Below are positions 1 through 9,146 of a DNA stretch of 64,000 bases, in pieces (the stretch's first letter is position 1; each line of letters starts with the position of its first letter). Both the position numbers and the translations under genes were made by a program. The notes below the pieces were generated by a model. That model ran no database searches. It saw only the letters and a list, made by a program, of their open reading frames with translations, and was not told the origin of the DNA. The DNA is from Streptomyces sp. R33 (GTDB lineage: Bacteria > Actinomycetota > Actinomycetes > Streptomycetales > Streptomycetaceae): assembly GCF_041200175.1 (NCBI RefSeq), contig NZ_CP165727.1, forward strand, positions 8,652,786-8,716,785, written 5' to 3'.

Positions 1-111
1 CTCCAGGACCACTCCCGCGGCCCGAGAGCCGTCACGAAATCCGGCGAATCTTCCACACCATGCGCTTGCACACCGCCGACTTGAACCCTTTTCGTGACAC
101 GGACGGACACC

Positions 112-1533
112 ATGACCTGCGACCACTGCGGCACCCCACTTACCCATTCCGGCGTCAGGGCAGGGCGCCCTCAGAAGTACTGCGGCGCCGCCTGCCGACA
201 GGCCGCCCACCGAGCCCGCAAGACCCAACCCGAGCCGGTCGGCACCGACCCAGCCTCACCGCAGCCAACCGACACCCCCCAACGCCCGACCCCGCCCACA
301 CCCGCCATCGGAAGCAACTCCACCAAGGACCCCGTCACCGAGATCGCCCATGACCTGAGGGAATCCGCCCGCGAACTCCTGCGGCTGCTCCCAGACGCCG
401 ACGGCGAGGAGCCCCTCAAACTCGCGGCGCAGATGCAGCAGCAACTCGAAGGACTCACCGCCGGACTCGTCGGGCGCGCCCGCAACCACCAAGTCACCTG
501 GGGCCGTGTCAGCGAAGTCCTCGGCATCAGCCAGGACACCGCCCGCCACCGCTACTCCGACGACTTCATCACGCGCCGCCTCGCCCGCCTCACCGGCAAC
601 CCCACCCCAGCACTCGCCCCACGAACCTCACCCAAGAACTCCCCGCCGGTCAGCCCCAGGCCACACCGCACCTCCGCCGCTCGAGCCCCGCAGCCCGCAT
701 CCCCCGACAATCAACCCACTCCCACCACCACCCCCACGCCGTCGGGGGCTGCGTACAACAGACTGGCCCCCGTCCTGTCGATGTTGGTGCGCACGTCCAA
801 GCAGACCAACACCGAGGTCAGCGCCAAGATCGGCTGCTCTCCCTCATTCCTGTCACGGATTCTCTCTGGCGAGCGCCTCCCGACCTGGCCCATGACCGAG
901 AAGTTCGCGCACGCCTGCGGAGCCGACCCCGGCGTGTTGCGGACCGTATGGGTAACCGAGCGGTGCAGCGAACGAACCCGCGACATCACTCTCACCGAGG
1001 ATGAGGAATCACCCGTTCCTGCGGCCGACGCGCTCCACAAAGCCGTCCACACCCTCCACTCACGAGCCGGCCAGCCCGCGGCCCAGGACATCGCCGTCGC
1101 CAGCCGCTGGACTCTCACCACCGACGAAGTCGCCCACCTCATCGAGGGCACCCAACTTCCCGCCTGGCGCGTCTTGAAGCTGTTCGTCGACCTCCTCGGC
1201 GGAGATGCCACCCACTTCCGCCGCCTTCTCGACCAGGCCGCCGACGAGCACGGTGCAAGCCCAGCCGTCCTGACATCGCAAACCAGCGACCGCACCACCG
1301 CGACACTCGCCCAACCACCCACAAAGCAGCCCATCCCAACCCCACTCAACGAAGTCATCGCCACCTTCAGCCGCACGCTCAACCACCCCAGCATCGTGGA
1401 GTCCCAGCGCGCCCGGCTGCTGCAGAAGCGGGCGGATCGCAACGCCATCAGCCACCCCCGAACCCAAGAGCCCGGCGGGACCCCGCGTCAGAAGCAAGCA
1501 TCCCCAGTCCCGTCCCGAGAACCACGCACGTGA
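112..1533 (+). CDS. Zinc-finger-like/helix-turn-helix DNA-binding protein
   Basis: The N-terminus has a compact zinc-site pattern (Cys3, Cys6, Cys24, Cys28) followed by a basic RQAAHRARK stretch. A Pro/Thr-rich linker (about 170-220) leads to an XRE-like helix-turn-helix (about 222-262, core SAKIGCSPSFLSRILSGER) and then a second HTH-like segment (about 325-370). The ATG at 112 is preferred over an in-frame GTG at 94 because GGACGG lies five bases upstream and the cysteine motif starts at once. It is probably a cytoplasmic regulator; the target is unknown. It faces a minus-strand operon convergently. Confidence 0.7.
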   Translation: MTCDHCGTPLTHSGVRAGRPQKYCGAACRQAAHRARKTQPEPVGTDPASPQPTDTPQRPTPPTPAIGSNSTKDPVTEIAHDLRESARELLRLLPDADGEEPLKLAAQMQQQLEGLTAGLVGRARNHQVTWGRVSEVLGISQDTARHRYSDDFITRRLARLTGNPTPALAPRTSPKNSPPVSPRPHRTSAARAPQPASPDNQPTPTTTPTPSGAAYNRLAPVLSMLVRTSKQTNTEVSAKIGCSPSFLSRILSGERLPTWPMTEKFAHACGADPGVLRTVWVTERCSERTRDITLTEDEESPVPAADALHKAVHTLHSRAGQPAAQDIAVASRWTLTTDEVAHLIEGTQLPAWRVLKLFVDLLGGDATHFRRLLDQAADEHGASPAVLTSQTSDRTTATLAQPPTKQPIPTPLNEVIATFSRTLNHPSIVESQRARLLQKRADRNAISHPRTQEPGGTPRQKQASPVPSREPRT

Positions 1534-1542
1534 CCGCACACT

Positions 1543-1559
1543 GCGCCGGCCGTCGGCGC
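1543..1559. terminator. Short GC hairpin between convergent genes
   Basis: GCGCCG and CGGCGC arms around a five-base loop lie in the 29-base gap between two convergent stop codons. The position suits a bidirectional terminator, but there is no T-tract and the stem is short. Confidence 0.3.
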
Positions 1560-1562
1560 CGG

Positions 1563-1769
1563 TCACTCCCCAGGCCAGCGCCGCGAAGGGCCGGGGCGTA
1601 TAGCCCCACCGTTCTCCGGATCGACCCGGAGGCGGGTGCGAGAGAGCATCTGCCGGACACGCCATCTGCCGTACGCAGCCGCGATGCCCGCTGCGATCGG
1701 TCCCACCAGCGGCACACCGGCCAGCCGGCGAAGCAGCCGGAGCAACCGGTGGCCGCGGTTTGCGGTCAT
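1563..1769 (-). CDS. Small basic protein with a hydrophobic central helix
   Basis: A 68-residue reading frame starts with an ATG that overlaps the stop of the GntR-like gene (ATGA), so it is probably translated by coupling as the third gene of the operon. It has an Arg/Leu-rich start (HRLLRLLRRLAG), a hydrophobic Gly/Ala-rich stretch (VPLVGPIAAGIAAAYG) that could insert in or lie on the membrane, and a basic tail. I do not recognise a family. The exact overlap is the best evidence that it is real. Confidence 0.5.
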   Translation of the reverse strand: MTANRGHRLLRLLRRLAGVPLVGPIAAGIAAAYGRWRVRQMLSRTRLRVDPENGGAIRPGPSRRWPGE

Positions 1770-2620
1770 GGCGTCCTCCGGCAGGAGTAGGCCAGAAGGC
1801 CCCTGATGGCCATGGCCAGACAGGCGGTGTGCCACAGGCCCAGCAGGGCGGTGTCGGGGAGCGGAGCCGACGCCGCCTCCCGCACAAGGGCCACTGCCCG
1901 ATCCCCGCGGTAAGCCGAAGGAAGAGTCCCGGGCAGGGTGGACGGCAGGACATGAGCGGCTATGACGCGCATCTCCTGCCATGCCCGCTCGACGTCCTCG
2001 GGCGGCAGGAACTGCCGGCTGCGCCACCGGGTATACGCCAACCTGACAGCATCCCGGATCGCGTGCTCGGCCAGCCCCGCTGTCCCGGTGGCGCAGGGTG
2101 GAAGGGCCTCGGTCCGGGGCGGGGCGAGCAGCCACCCTGAGGGCAGGACTACGCGGCCCCGCCCCGGCTTTCGTCCTACCCATCCCCCCTCCTCGAGGAG
2201 GCTGAGGGCCATGCGCATGAGCGATGGTTCGGTGACGCGGTCGCGGGCGAGCTCGGCGATCCCCGGCAGCGGCGCCTCGGGAGGGTAGAGCCTGGCCGCG
2301 ACCTGGTCGAGGAACCGGTCGGCCAGGTGGCGGGCCCGCAAGGCCCGCTCATCCGACGTATGAGGCACGGCGATGTGGTGGCCGCTTCGGGCCAATGTCC
2401 CGGCCTGCGCCAGGTCTGCGAATGCGCGCGGCAGCAGGGCCGCAGGCACACCGAGGTCGGCGGCGACGACCTTAGCCGACAGCACCATCCCCGGCACGTA
2501 GCGGCCGAGCTCAATATCAGAGGTGATCAGCTCACAGACCTCTTCGACCGTCACCTTCGAAGCAGCAAGATCAATAGAGTCAGCTTGCCGCACCTCCTGA
2601 GAGAGCGCCTGAACCATCAC
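1766..2620 (-). CDS. GntR-like winged-helix regulator
   Basis: About 284 residues. Two winged-helix-like halves are visible: one near residues 25-85 (VCELITSDIELGRYVPGM, then a VPAALLPRAFADLAQAGTL helix) and one near 95-165 ending in the wing GRKPGRGRVVLPSG. The spacing resembles GntR domains with an unrecognised C-terminal effector domain (180-284). It starts with GTG at 2620 (or ATG at 2617), overlapping the stop of the upstream acetyltransferase (GTGA), and its own stop overlaps the next start. This indicates a three-gene translationally coupled operon. Target and ligand are unknown. Confidence 0.6.
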   Translation of the reverse strand: MMVQALSQEVRQADSIDLAASKVTVEEVCELITSDIELGRYVPGMVLSAKVVAADLGVPAALLPRAFADLAQAGTLARSGHHIAVPHTSDERALRARHLADRFLDQVAARLYPPEAPLPGIAELARDRVTEPSLMRMALSLLEEGGWVGRKPGRGRVVLPSGWLLAPPRTEALPPCATGTAGLAEHAIRDAVRLAYTRWRSRQFLPPEDVERAWQEMRVIAAHVLPSTLPGTLPSAYRGDRAVALVREAASAPLPDTALLGLWHTACLAMAIRGLLAYSCRRTP

Positions 2621-3162
2621 GCCAACTCGCCTTCACCGCGGACCAATAACCGCATGTGCGGGTCTCTGCGCGGGGCGCGCTGAAACAGGTGGGAGTCACC
2701 CTTCCAGCCTGTGACTTCGCGGACCTTCTCCCAGCCACAGGCATGCTCGAGATAGTCAGCCAGACTCTTCACCCGCACGGTGCAGCGAATCCACGCCGGG
2801 GGAGAAGGCCTGCGTGCGGCATAGTCGCAGAGCCAGTGCGTCAGCAGTCGCCCCAGGCCCTGCTGCTCGGGGTGGGTGTGAGCCAGGGAGACCGTCAGGC
2901 TCGATTCCTGCCGCTCCTCGAGTGTCCAGCCGGCCATGGGAGCTGCGGACTGCACCGCGAGTGCAGCAACGAGGGTCTCGCCGTCCCACATCCCGACGGG
3001 CAGCATGCCAGGCTCGGGCTCCGGGAGGCGGACGAGATCGACGAGGTTGGAGCTCTCCCCGCTCAACGGGAGCCGATGATCCAACAGCCAGTACATGCGC
3101 AAGCGGATCAACTCGTCGACAGCTGGGACGTGGTCGGAGGTCAGCAGCGTCATCACATACAT
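2617..3162 (-). CDS. GNAT-family N-acetyltransferase
   Basis: About 181 residues with the acetyl-CoA-binding motif A of the GNAT fold (HTHPEQQGLGRLLTHWL, Q-x-x-G-x-G), a preceding beta-strand region (LTVSLAH) and a C-terminal YLEHACGWEKVREVTGW segment typical of the fold. The open frame extends 59 codons further upstream, but the ATG at 3162 has AAGG at good spacing and the conserved part begins there. First gene of the coupled operon with a GntR-like regulator and a small protein. The substrate cannot be told from sequence. Confidence 0.7.
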   Translation of the reverse strand: MYVMTLLTSDHVPAVDELIRLRMYWLLDHRLPLSGESSNLVDLVRLPEPEPGMLPVGMWDGETLVAALAVQSAAPMAGWTLEERQESSLTVSLAHTHPEQQGLGRLLTHWLCDYAARRPSPPAWIRCTVRVKSLADYLEHACGWEKVREVTGWKGDSHLFQRAPRRDPHMRLLVRGEGELA

Positions 3163-3347
3163 GGGGACCTTGAATAGTGAGGTTGTGGTCGGAGTCGGCG
3201 CGAGCACCGACAGGGAGACTGCCTGCCGCAGCAGCGTGCGGCGGCGCTGGCCTCGAAGCGGTTGGCCGACCGCCGAGATGCATGGCGATGGGAGGCTGGG
3301 GCGCAACCTGGCAACGAAGGCAGTGGCAGCGCGGCGCATCGCACCCC

Positions 3348-3615
3348 CTATGGGCGCTCAGCACGCGCCGACGGCGGAGCGAGCGTGTTCCAGGGGAAGG
3401 GGTTGTTGGAGATTGCCACTTCCAAAGTGGAGAGGCCAGCGCCGGGAGGGACCGGGGGCCAGGGTAGGTGCACGACGTAGAGGTAGCGCAGCGAGCCGAC
3501 TCTCCACTTCGCCGCTGGCCTCCAGGTACAGCAGTCGGCGAACCACAACGGCGATGTGGCAGGTGTCGGATACCGGTCGCTCGACGGAGAAGTAGATACG
3601 GTGGCCGGGGCTCAT
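3348..3615 (-). pseudogene. Frameshifted small hypothetical gene
   Basis: It begins with ATG two bases after the stop of the ATP-binding protein gene. The first ~38 codons (MSPGHRIYFSVERPVSDT onward) have strongly GC-rich third positions; beyond about 3500 that bias moves to another frame reading YLYVVHLPWPPVPPGAGL and ending at 3348. The total length is 3n+1, which fits one extra base near 3490-3505. Without the shift it would encode about 88 residues. Family not recognised. This could be a true mutation or a sequencing error. Confidence 0.45.
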
Positions 3616-3617
3616 GC

Positions 3618-4172
3618 CTACTCCCAGAGGGTGGCCGAGCCCAGTACGCACCAGGTGGTGCCATCCGCGGAGACGCCCCAGCATCCGCGGTGCTCATGCG
3701 CGAGATGATCCACCAGGAAGAGGCCTCGCTGGCCGATATCCTCCGGGTCCGCCATCTTCACCTTGGGAACGTACGATCCGCCACCTGTCACGGCCAGCAT
3801 GAGAGCGCCACAGGCGACGACCAACCGGACACGGATCGAGCTGCTGGAACCGTGCTGGAGTTCGTTGGTGAGCAGCTCGCTCGCCATCAGCTCGGCAGCC
3901 GACGCCACAGTGCCTTCGACGCCCCAGCGGCGCATATGGGACGTCGTAAAGCGCCGAACGTCCTGCACGTACCGGGCATCCTCCGGGCGAAACGAGCCGG
4001 GCCCAGCGGGGCGCGCGCACCAGACAACGGTCTCCGCCCCGTCGCGGAACCCCAAAGTCGGCGGCACCCGATCCGAGGACAGGACGGCGGTGGCTGGTAA
4101 CGGCGCAACGTGGGCTGGCTCCGGGGCCTCGCCGGCACGCATTGTGTTCGGCACCCTGAGACTGGTCATCAT
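3618..4172 (-). CDS. ATP-binding anti-sigma-like protein (HATPase)
   Basis: About 184 residues resembling Streptomyces SpoIIAB/RsbW-type HATPase proteins. An N-box-like SELLTNELQHG lies mid-protein, and a degenerate G-box region follows (VTGGGSYVPKVKM then GQRGLFLVDHLA), ending in the characteristic WGVSADGTTWCVLG. These proteins usually bind or phosphorylate sigma-factor antagonists, or act in conservon-like signalling. AAAGGA precedes two adjacent ATGs (4172 and 4169). The usual Asp of the DxSxxxP box is replaced, so ATP binding may be altered. Divergent to the XRE/TPR gene at 4333. Confidence 0.7.
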   Translation of the reverse strand: MMTSLRVPNTMRAGEAPEPAHVAPLPATAVLSSDRVPPTLGFRDGAETVVWCARPAGPGSFRPEDARYVQDVRRFTTSHMRRWGVEGTVASAAELMASELLTNELQHGSSSSIRVRLVVACGALMLAVTGGGSYVPKVKMADPEDIGQRGLFLVDHLAHEHRGCWGVSADGTTWCVLGSATLWE

Positions 4173-4332
4173 CGGTCCTTTCGGCGGAGTATCCGTCGTC
4201 AGCTCGCTCAGATAAACGCCTTCTGCCGGGCCGCGAGTAGGGCGATGTGACTCCTTCATCTCCGCGTACCCTAGGGCGATTTGGTCATTCGTTTACCTGC
4301 ATGAGGGTCGCGATCGGTCCTACTGTGGAGCG

Positions 4333-5613
4333 ATGAGCGTGCTGCCGAACCACGTACTCGTCGCATGGATGCACGACCAGCAACTGAGCTCCCGTGAACT
4401 TGCTGAGCTGGTCAACGGGGCTGTCGCCCAACTCACCGGCCGGCATGGGGGACTGGACGACAGCAACATCCGCGCCTGGCGCTCCGGACGTGTCCGCTGC
4501 CCCAAGAACGTGCAACTGCGAGCCCTGGAACTCGTCAGTGGAAAGTCAGCCACCGACTTAGGGTTCGAACGCCGCACTCGTACCCCGGCACCCGCACCAG
4601 CGAAGGAGGAACCGCCAGTGCTCCGCCGTCACCTCATCCAGGGAGCCGCCGCGATCGCGGCCACCGCCGCCACGCCCAGCTACGCGGCCTCGCCCCGCAT
4701 CGGCGTCACCGACGTCGAGTGTCTCCAGCAACGCTTCGCCGAAGTCGTCGCCAGCGATCACCGTCATGGCGGCCAGCAGACCATCGAACAGCAGGCCGCC
4801 GCCCTCAGCGAGGAAGCCCTTCGACTACAAGCCAGTGGGACCGCCAGCCAGCGCGTACGCGGATACCTCTACGCTAGCGCCGCCGCGTTCCGCTCCTCCG
4901 CCATGTGGGCCGCCATCGACGGACGCCGGTACAACCGAGCCATCGAGCACATGCGCCACGCCCAGCAACTCGCCGCGATGTCCGGCGACCAGGCCATCCA
5001 ATTCCGCATCTGGTCCCACGCCGGCACCATGTACCGGCACATGAAGCGACCCGCCGACGCCGCAGCGGCCAACGACGTCGCCCGCACCCTCGCGATCACC
5101 CGCCGCGACCCCATGTTCGCCTCCCTCGGCCACGCCCGGCACGCAGCCATCCACGCCACCGCCGGCGACCTCAAAGCCACCCGCCGAGCACTCGACACAG
5201 CACAGGAAGCGATGCAGCGAGCAGATCCCGACGCGGACCGCCCGGTCTGGATGCGGGCCTTCTACGACCAAGCCGAACTCGACAGCCTCGCCCTCTCCGC
5301 CTTCATGTCCCTAGCCCAATACGACGCCGCCGAGGCACACGCCCACCGATGCCTGGCGAACCTACGACCCCACATGCACAGGTCGCGGGCCATCACCACC
5401 TCGCGCCTCGCCCTCGCCCAACTGGGCCAAGGCGACCTGGAGCCGGCCGTGACCTCCGCGATGCGCGTCCCCCGGGACGCGGCCACATCCCATCCCCGCG
5501 TCGTAGAGATGCTGGCGACCCTCGGAAGCGAACTGCGCAAGAACGCGCCGAGGACCCCGCACGCCCGACTGTGGACGGAGTACACCAGGTCGCTGAAAGG
5601 AACCACGAAATGA
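4333..5613 (+). CDS. XRE-type regulator with TPR-like C-terminal domain
   Basis: 426 residues. The N-terminal ~75 residues form an atypical HTH (SSRELAELVNGA, then DDSNIRAWRSGRVRCPKNVQ). A twin-arginine-like segment (RRHLIQGAAAIAATAATPSYA) follows; it recurs in this regulator class and need not be an export signal. Residues 150-420 are helical repeats of TPR type (YNRAIEHMRHAQQLAAMSGD, AIHATAGDLKATRRALDTAQ). Such proteins are usually co-transcribed with an effector, here the acetyltransferase whose ATG overlaps this stop codon (ATGA). Confidence 0.72.
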   Translation: MSVLPNHVLVAWMHDQQLSSRELAELVNGAVAQLTGRHGGLDDSNIRAWRSGRVRCPKNVQLRALELVSGKSATDLGFERRTRTPAPAPAKEEPPVLRRHLIQGAAAIAATAATPSYAASPRIGVTDVECLQQRFAEVVASDHRHGGQQTIEQQAAALSEEALRLQASGTASQRVRGYLYASAAAFRSSAMWAAIDGRRYNRAIEHMRHAQQLAAMSGDQAIQFRIWSHAGTMYRHMKRPADAAAANDVARTLAITRRDPMFASLGHARHAAIHATAGDLKATRRALDTAQEAMQRADPDADRPVWMRAFYDQAELDSLALSAFMSLAQYDAAEAHAHRCLANLRPHMHRSRAITTSRLALAQLGQGDLEPAVTSAMRVPRDAATSHPRVVEMLATLGSELRKNAPRTPHARLWTEYTRSLKGTTK

Positions 5614-6152
5614 CGCACTCCGTCATCCTGAAGCACCACACCGACCTCGACGACGTGCGAGAAGACCTGATCAAGGTCTACGCCAGCGTACGAGGCGACC
5701 TGCTTCACCTGCCGAACTACCAGGTCGAGACGTTCACCGAACGACTCGACCGGCACGGCAACGATCCCGGCTGGGAAGCCGTCATGGCCCACGCTCCCGA
5801 CGGCGAACCCATCGGCTACGCCTACGCCAACACGGTGGAGCCCGGAAACCGCTGGTGGACTCGAATGGATGCTCCAGCCCCTGCCGAGTACGCGGGCTCG
5901 ACGTCCCTGGCGATCAAGGAGATCGGCGTCGTCAAGCCCTGGCGAGGCCAAGGACTCGCCCAGACCATGCACGACGAACTCCTAAGGCACCGCGACGAGG
6001 ACTACGTGTCCCTCCTCGTCAACCCGGCCGCTGGCGACGGCAAGGTGATGAGGCTCTACGAGGGCTGGGGGTACGTCCAGATCGGCAGCCAACAGCCTTC
6101 GCCGGACTCCCCGCCGCTGCACTGTCTCGGCCGTCTCGTCAAGCAACCCTGA
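5610..6152 (+). CDS. GNAT-family N-acetyltransferase
   Basis: 180 residues. Motif A of the GNAT fold is clear (EIGVVKPWRGQGLAQTMHDELL, R-G-Q-G-L-A), followed by VSLLVNPAAGDGKVMRLYEGWGY, the usual motif B. The ATG overlaps the stop of the XRE/TPR gene by ATGA, and GAAAGG lies nine bases upstream, so the two genes are coupled. A regulator/acetyltransferase pair of this type probably modifies a small molecule or protein; the substrate is unknown. Confidence 0.72.
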   Translation: MTHSVILKHHTDLDDVREDLIKVYASVRGDLLHLPNYQVETFTERLDRHGNDPGWEAVMAHAPDGEPIGYAYANTVEPGNRWWTRMDAPAPAEYAGSTSLAIKEIGVVKPWRGQGLAQTMHDELLRHRDEDYVSLLVNPAAGDGKVMRLYEGWGYVQIGSQQPSPDSPPLHCLGRLVKQP

Positions 6153-6317
6153 GGCCGTGAACCTTCAAGCGCCGGAACCGCGTCATCACTGAGGAACCGC
6201 TCCGTCATCACCGGCCCTGCCCGGTACCAGCTCCAGGCGCGCACGGAGTCCGTGCGCCAACTCCTTCTCGCTGGCTACGAACCGGACGGATCTCGGTAGT
6301 CGCTAGGCATGGTCAAA

Positions 6318-6481
6318 AGCCGCAAAGGCTGGTCCAGCAAGCGCGAGGCCAGGCTCGGCGCCTTCCGATGGCTGACCCGATACAACACCCGACGCCGGCC
6401 CTCCCGCCTCGGCCAGTGGTCCCCGATCGCCACGAGAACGACTTCCAAGCAACAGCAAGTACCCTGGCCCAAGCCGCATAG
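6318..6481 (+). pseudogene. IS3-family transposase C-terminal remnant
   Basis: The reading AFRWLTRYNTRRRPSRLGQ, then SPIA, is the classic C-terminal signature of IS3-type integrase-core transposases. The frame then shifts by one base and continues HENDFQATASTLAQAA to a TAG at 6481. The rest of the transposase is missing upstream. The bases after the stop (GTTCAAAATCCGGGG) look like the end of the element and butt directly against the yjbQ remnant. Confidence 0.65.
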
Positions 6482-6487
6482 AGGTGT

Positions 6488-6817
6488 TCAAAATCCGGGG
6501 TCAAGGCCCCGCTGCGGGTTGTCCCCGTTGGTGTCCACCAGGACGACCGACTGCCAGGTTCCCAGCGCGAGTTCGCCCCCGACGACCGGCAGCGTGGCGT
6601 GCGGCGGTACGAACGCCGGGAGCATGTGGTCGCGGCCGTGGCCGGGGGAGCCGTGCCGGTGGCGCCAGCGGTCGTCGGCGGGGAGCAGCGTGCGCAGGGC
6701 GTCCAGCAGGTCGTCGTCGCTCCCGGCGCCCGTCTCGATGACGGCGAGCCCGGCCGTCGCGTGCGGGGTGAATACGTTGAGGAGCCCGTCGCGCCCGCGG
6801 GCGACGTCGCGGAGGAA
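6488..6817 (-). pseudogene. YjbQ/UPF0047-family remnant
   Basis: The frame carries the family signature DGLLNVFTPHATAGLAVIE, then ETGAGSDDDLLDAL, WRHRHGSPGHGRDHMLPA and GTWQSVVLVDTN. YjbQ proteins have thiamine-phosphate-synthase-like activity in vitro; their true role is unclear. The C-terminus is replaced after VDTNGDNP by sequence of the adjoining IS end, and no start codon or recognisable N-terminal ~30 residues are present. It therefore looks truncated at both ends. It follows the aminotransferase in the same direction. Confidence 0.65.
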
Positions 6818-6903
6818 CACCGGCGGCGCCGCCGGAGACCGTGCCTGCCGGGGGCCGACGGGCAGCCGGCAGGCGGCGCAGCGCTGCGACGCGCTCCGGC
6901 GGC

Positions 6904-7949
6904 TCAGGGTTCCCGGTAGCGGGCGACGGCCGAGAGGAAGGCGTCGTTCTCCTCTCGGAGGCCGACCGTGACGCGTACCCCGGCTCCCGGGAACGCGCGG
7001 ACCAACACACCGTGGCGGGCGCAGAACGCGGCGAACTCGGCGGCTCGTTCCCCCAGGGGCATCCACACGAAGTTGGCCTGCGAGGGGGTCGCCAGCTGCC
7101 CGGTCCGGACGAGCCGGGCGTACAGCCGGTTCCGCTCCCGGATCACCGCCGCTGAGCGCGCGCGTACGTCCTCGGGGCGGTCGAGGGGGTGCGGCCTGGG
7201 CGAGCCTGCTGACCGCGAACGGGACGGACACCTTGTGCACCGCGGACACCACCGCAGGTGCCGCCACGCAGTAGCCGATGCGTACTCCGGCCAGCCCGTA
7301 CGCCTTGGAAAAGGTGCGCACCACCGCGACGTTCGGGCGTTCCCGGACCAGGGCGAGCCCGTCCGGCACGTCCGGGTCGTCGACGAACTCCCGGTACGCC
7401 TCGTCCAGTACGACCAGGATCCGCTCCGGCAGGCGGTCGAGGAAGTCGAGCAGTTCACGGCTGCCCACGGCCGTCCCGGTGGGGTTGTTCGGGTTGCAGA
7501 CGAAGACGATACGGGTGGCCGGCGTGAGCGTCGAGCATCGCCCGCAGATCGTGCCGGCGCTCCGCGTCGAGGGGGACGGTGCGCGCGCGGACCCCGGCGA
7601 CCCGGGCGAAGACGGGGTAGGCGTCGAAGGAGCGCCAGGCGCAGAGGATTTCGTCGCCGGGGCTGCAGAAGGCCTGGATCAGGTCGCGGCACAGGCTGGT
7701 CGAACCGCACCCGACGGCGATCCAGCCGGGGGGGACCGCGAGCTCGGCCGCCAGCCGGCTCACCAGGGTGTCGGAGAACCACTCGGGATAGCGGTGGCCG
7801 TCGACCGCGGCGCGCGCGATCGCCTCCACCACGCAGGGCGGCGGGGGCAGCGGCACCTCGTTGGAGTTGAGCAGGACGGCGTCGGGTGCGGTGGCGGGGA
7901 TGTTGTAGTCGGGGACGGCGACCAGGTCGGCGCGGACGGGCACGGCCAC
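6904..7949 (-). pseudogene. HisC-type PLP aminotransferase, two frameshifts
   Basis: Three frames joined end to end give a near-complete histidinol-phosphate-aminotransferase-like protein: N-terminal LLNSNEVPLPPPP and VGCGSTSLCRDLIQAF; a middle part with NPNNPTG, VVLDEAYREF and the PLP-lysine motif TFSKAYGLAGVRIGY; and a C-terminal SQANFVWMPLGERA with FPGAGVRVTVG. Frame changes fall near 7525 and 7195, the latter close to a run of five C. GTG at 7949 follows GAGGAG. It could be a real pseudogene or an intact gene with base-call errors. Role in this operon: transamination of an unknown substrate. Confidence 0.7.
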
Positions 7950-7992
7950 GGGGCTCCTCGGGGTGGGATGGTCGGTCGGTGGTGTCGGCCGG

Positions 7993-8468
7993 TCAGCGGG
8001 GGGTGAGCCGGAACACGGCGTCGGCGAGCAGCCGGATCCGGCGGTGGTCGGCGAGGAGCTGCTCCTGGCTGTCCCCGGTCAGGAAGACGCGCAGCGGACT
8101 GGACAGCAGATCGGTGGTGGGCCGCATCCGGTCCCCGGGGGCCAGCCGCGGTACGGCCAGTTGCACCGTCCCGAGGGCACTGATCCGCGCGAGGGCGGCC
8201 TCGTCCACGGCCTCGACCACACCGCCCCGGGTGGTCTGGACGTGCACGACCATGCCTTCCCGGTGCTTGCGGTACATGGTGTCGCCGGGGTACCAGGGCC
8301 GTGCCCGGTCAAGCGGGCGCGGTCACGGTGCAGTTCCAGCCGGCCCGCCAGCGCGCCCTGGACCAGCAGCGCGCCGACGAGTCCCCGGCCGGTCTCGATC
8401 TCCCGGCGCGGGGGCGGAAAACAGCCGTCCACGGTGGCACACAGGACGAAGAGCTGCGGTGTCGCCAT
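7993..8468 (-). pseudogene. Unrecognised protein, one frameshift
   Basis: The ATG at 8468 overlaps the HAD gene stop (TGATG), so it belongs to the operon. The first frame reads MATPQLFVLCATVDGCFPPP and on to RLELHRD; near 8290-8310 the coding frame changes and continues MYRKHREGMVVHVQTTRGG, then LLSSPLRVFLTGDSQEQLL, to 7993. The length is 3n+2, so one lost base would give ~158 residues. The second half vaguely resembles the end of ATP-grasp ligases, but I would not name it. Confidence 0.45.
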
Positions 8469-9070
8469 CACGGCGACACGGCCTCCAAGGCGGCTCGCAG
8501 GTCTTCCGGGGAGCTGAACACGTGTCCCTGAAGTCCGACTTCGCGTGCCGCCCGCACGTTGTCCGCGCGGTCGTCGACGAACAGGATCTCCTCGGGGGGC
8601 AGCCCGAGTTCCCGGATGCACCACTGGTAGGCGGCAGCCTCCGGCTTCGCGCTGCCGATCCGGCAGGAGAGTCCGCGCACCGCGAATCTCTCGAGCCAGG
8701 GCTGGGTGGCCTCGTACCGGGCGGCCAGTTCCTCGGGGATGTTGGAGAGGAGCCCGAGGATGAACCCCTGGTCGGCGAGGTGGCCGAGCAGGTCCACGGT
8801 GTGCTGGTCGATCTCGCTCCAGCTGGCGAGGTCGGCGGCGATCAGATCCGCGGTCAGGCGGGCGTCGAGGGGGAGTCCCAGCTGCGCGCAGACCTTCTGC
8901 CAGTAGCCGGGGCCGGTCAGTTCCCCGCGGTCGTAGGGGGCGCGCTGCGCCCAGTACGCCTCCCAGAAGCGGCCGGGGTCGCCGCCGGCCGTGCGCTCGA
9001 GTACGCCCTGCGACTCGGCTGACTGAACCCGTGCGATGACGCCGAACATGTCGAAGAGAACGGCTTTCAT
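8468..9070 (-). CDS. HAD-superfamily hydrolase
   Basis: About 200 residues of HAD subfamily IA. Motif I is KAVLFDMFGVIA with the nucleophile Asp but Phe where the second Asp usually sits, as in several FDMFG-type members. Motif II is LLSNIPEE, motif III Lys is in IGSAKPEAAAYQWC, and motif IV is EILFVDDRADNVRAA. Likely a cytoplasmic phosphatase or dehalogenase-like hydrolase. It sits between the MFS transporter and a coupled unknown gene, in line with a small metabolic operon controlled by the divergent DeoR regulator. Confidence 0.8.
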   Translation of the reverse strand: MKAVLFDMFGVIARVQSAESQGVLERTAGGDPGRFWEAYWAQRAPYDRGELTGPGYWQKVCAQLGLPLDARLTADLIAADLASWSEIDQHTVDLLGHLADQGFILGLLSNIPEELAARYEATQPWLERFAVRGLSCRIGSAKPEAAAYQWCIRELGLPPEEILFVDDRADNVRAAREVGLQGHVFSSPEDLRAALEAVSP

Positions 9071-9146
9071 GTTTCGGACTTCCTCGTGTCGCTGGTGCTG
9101 CTCGTGTTCCGCAAGTTCCGCATGGTCCTCTTGGTCCTCGTCTTCC

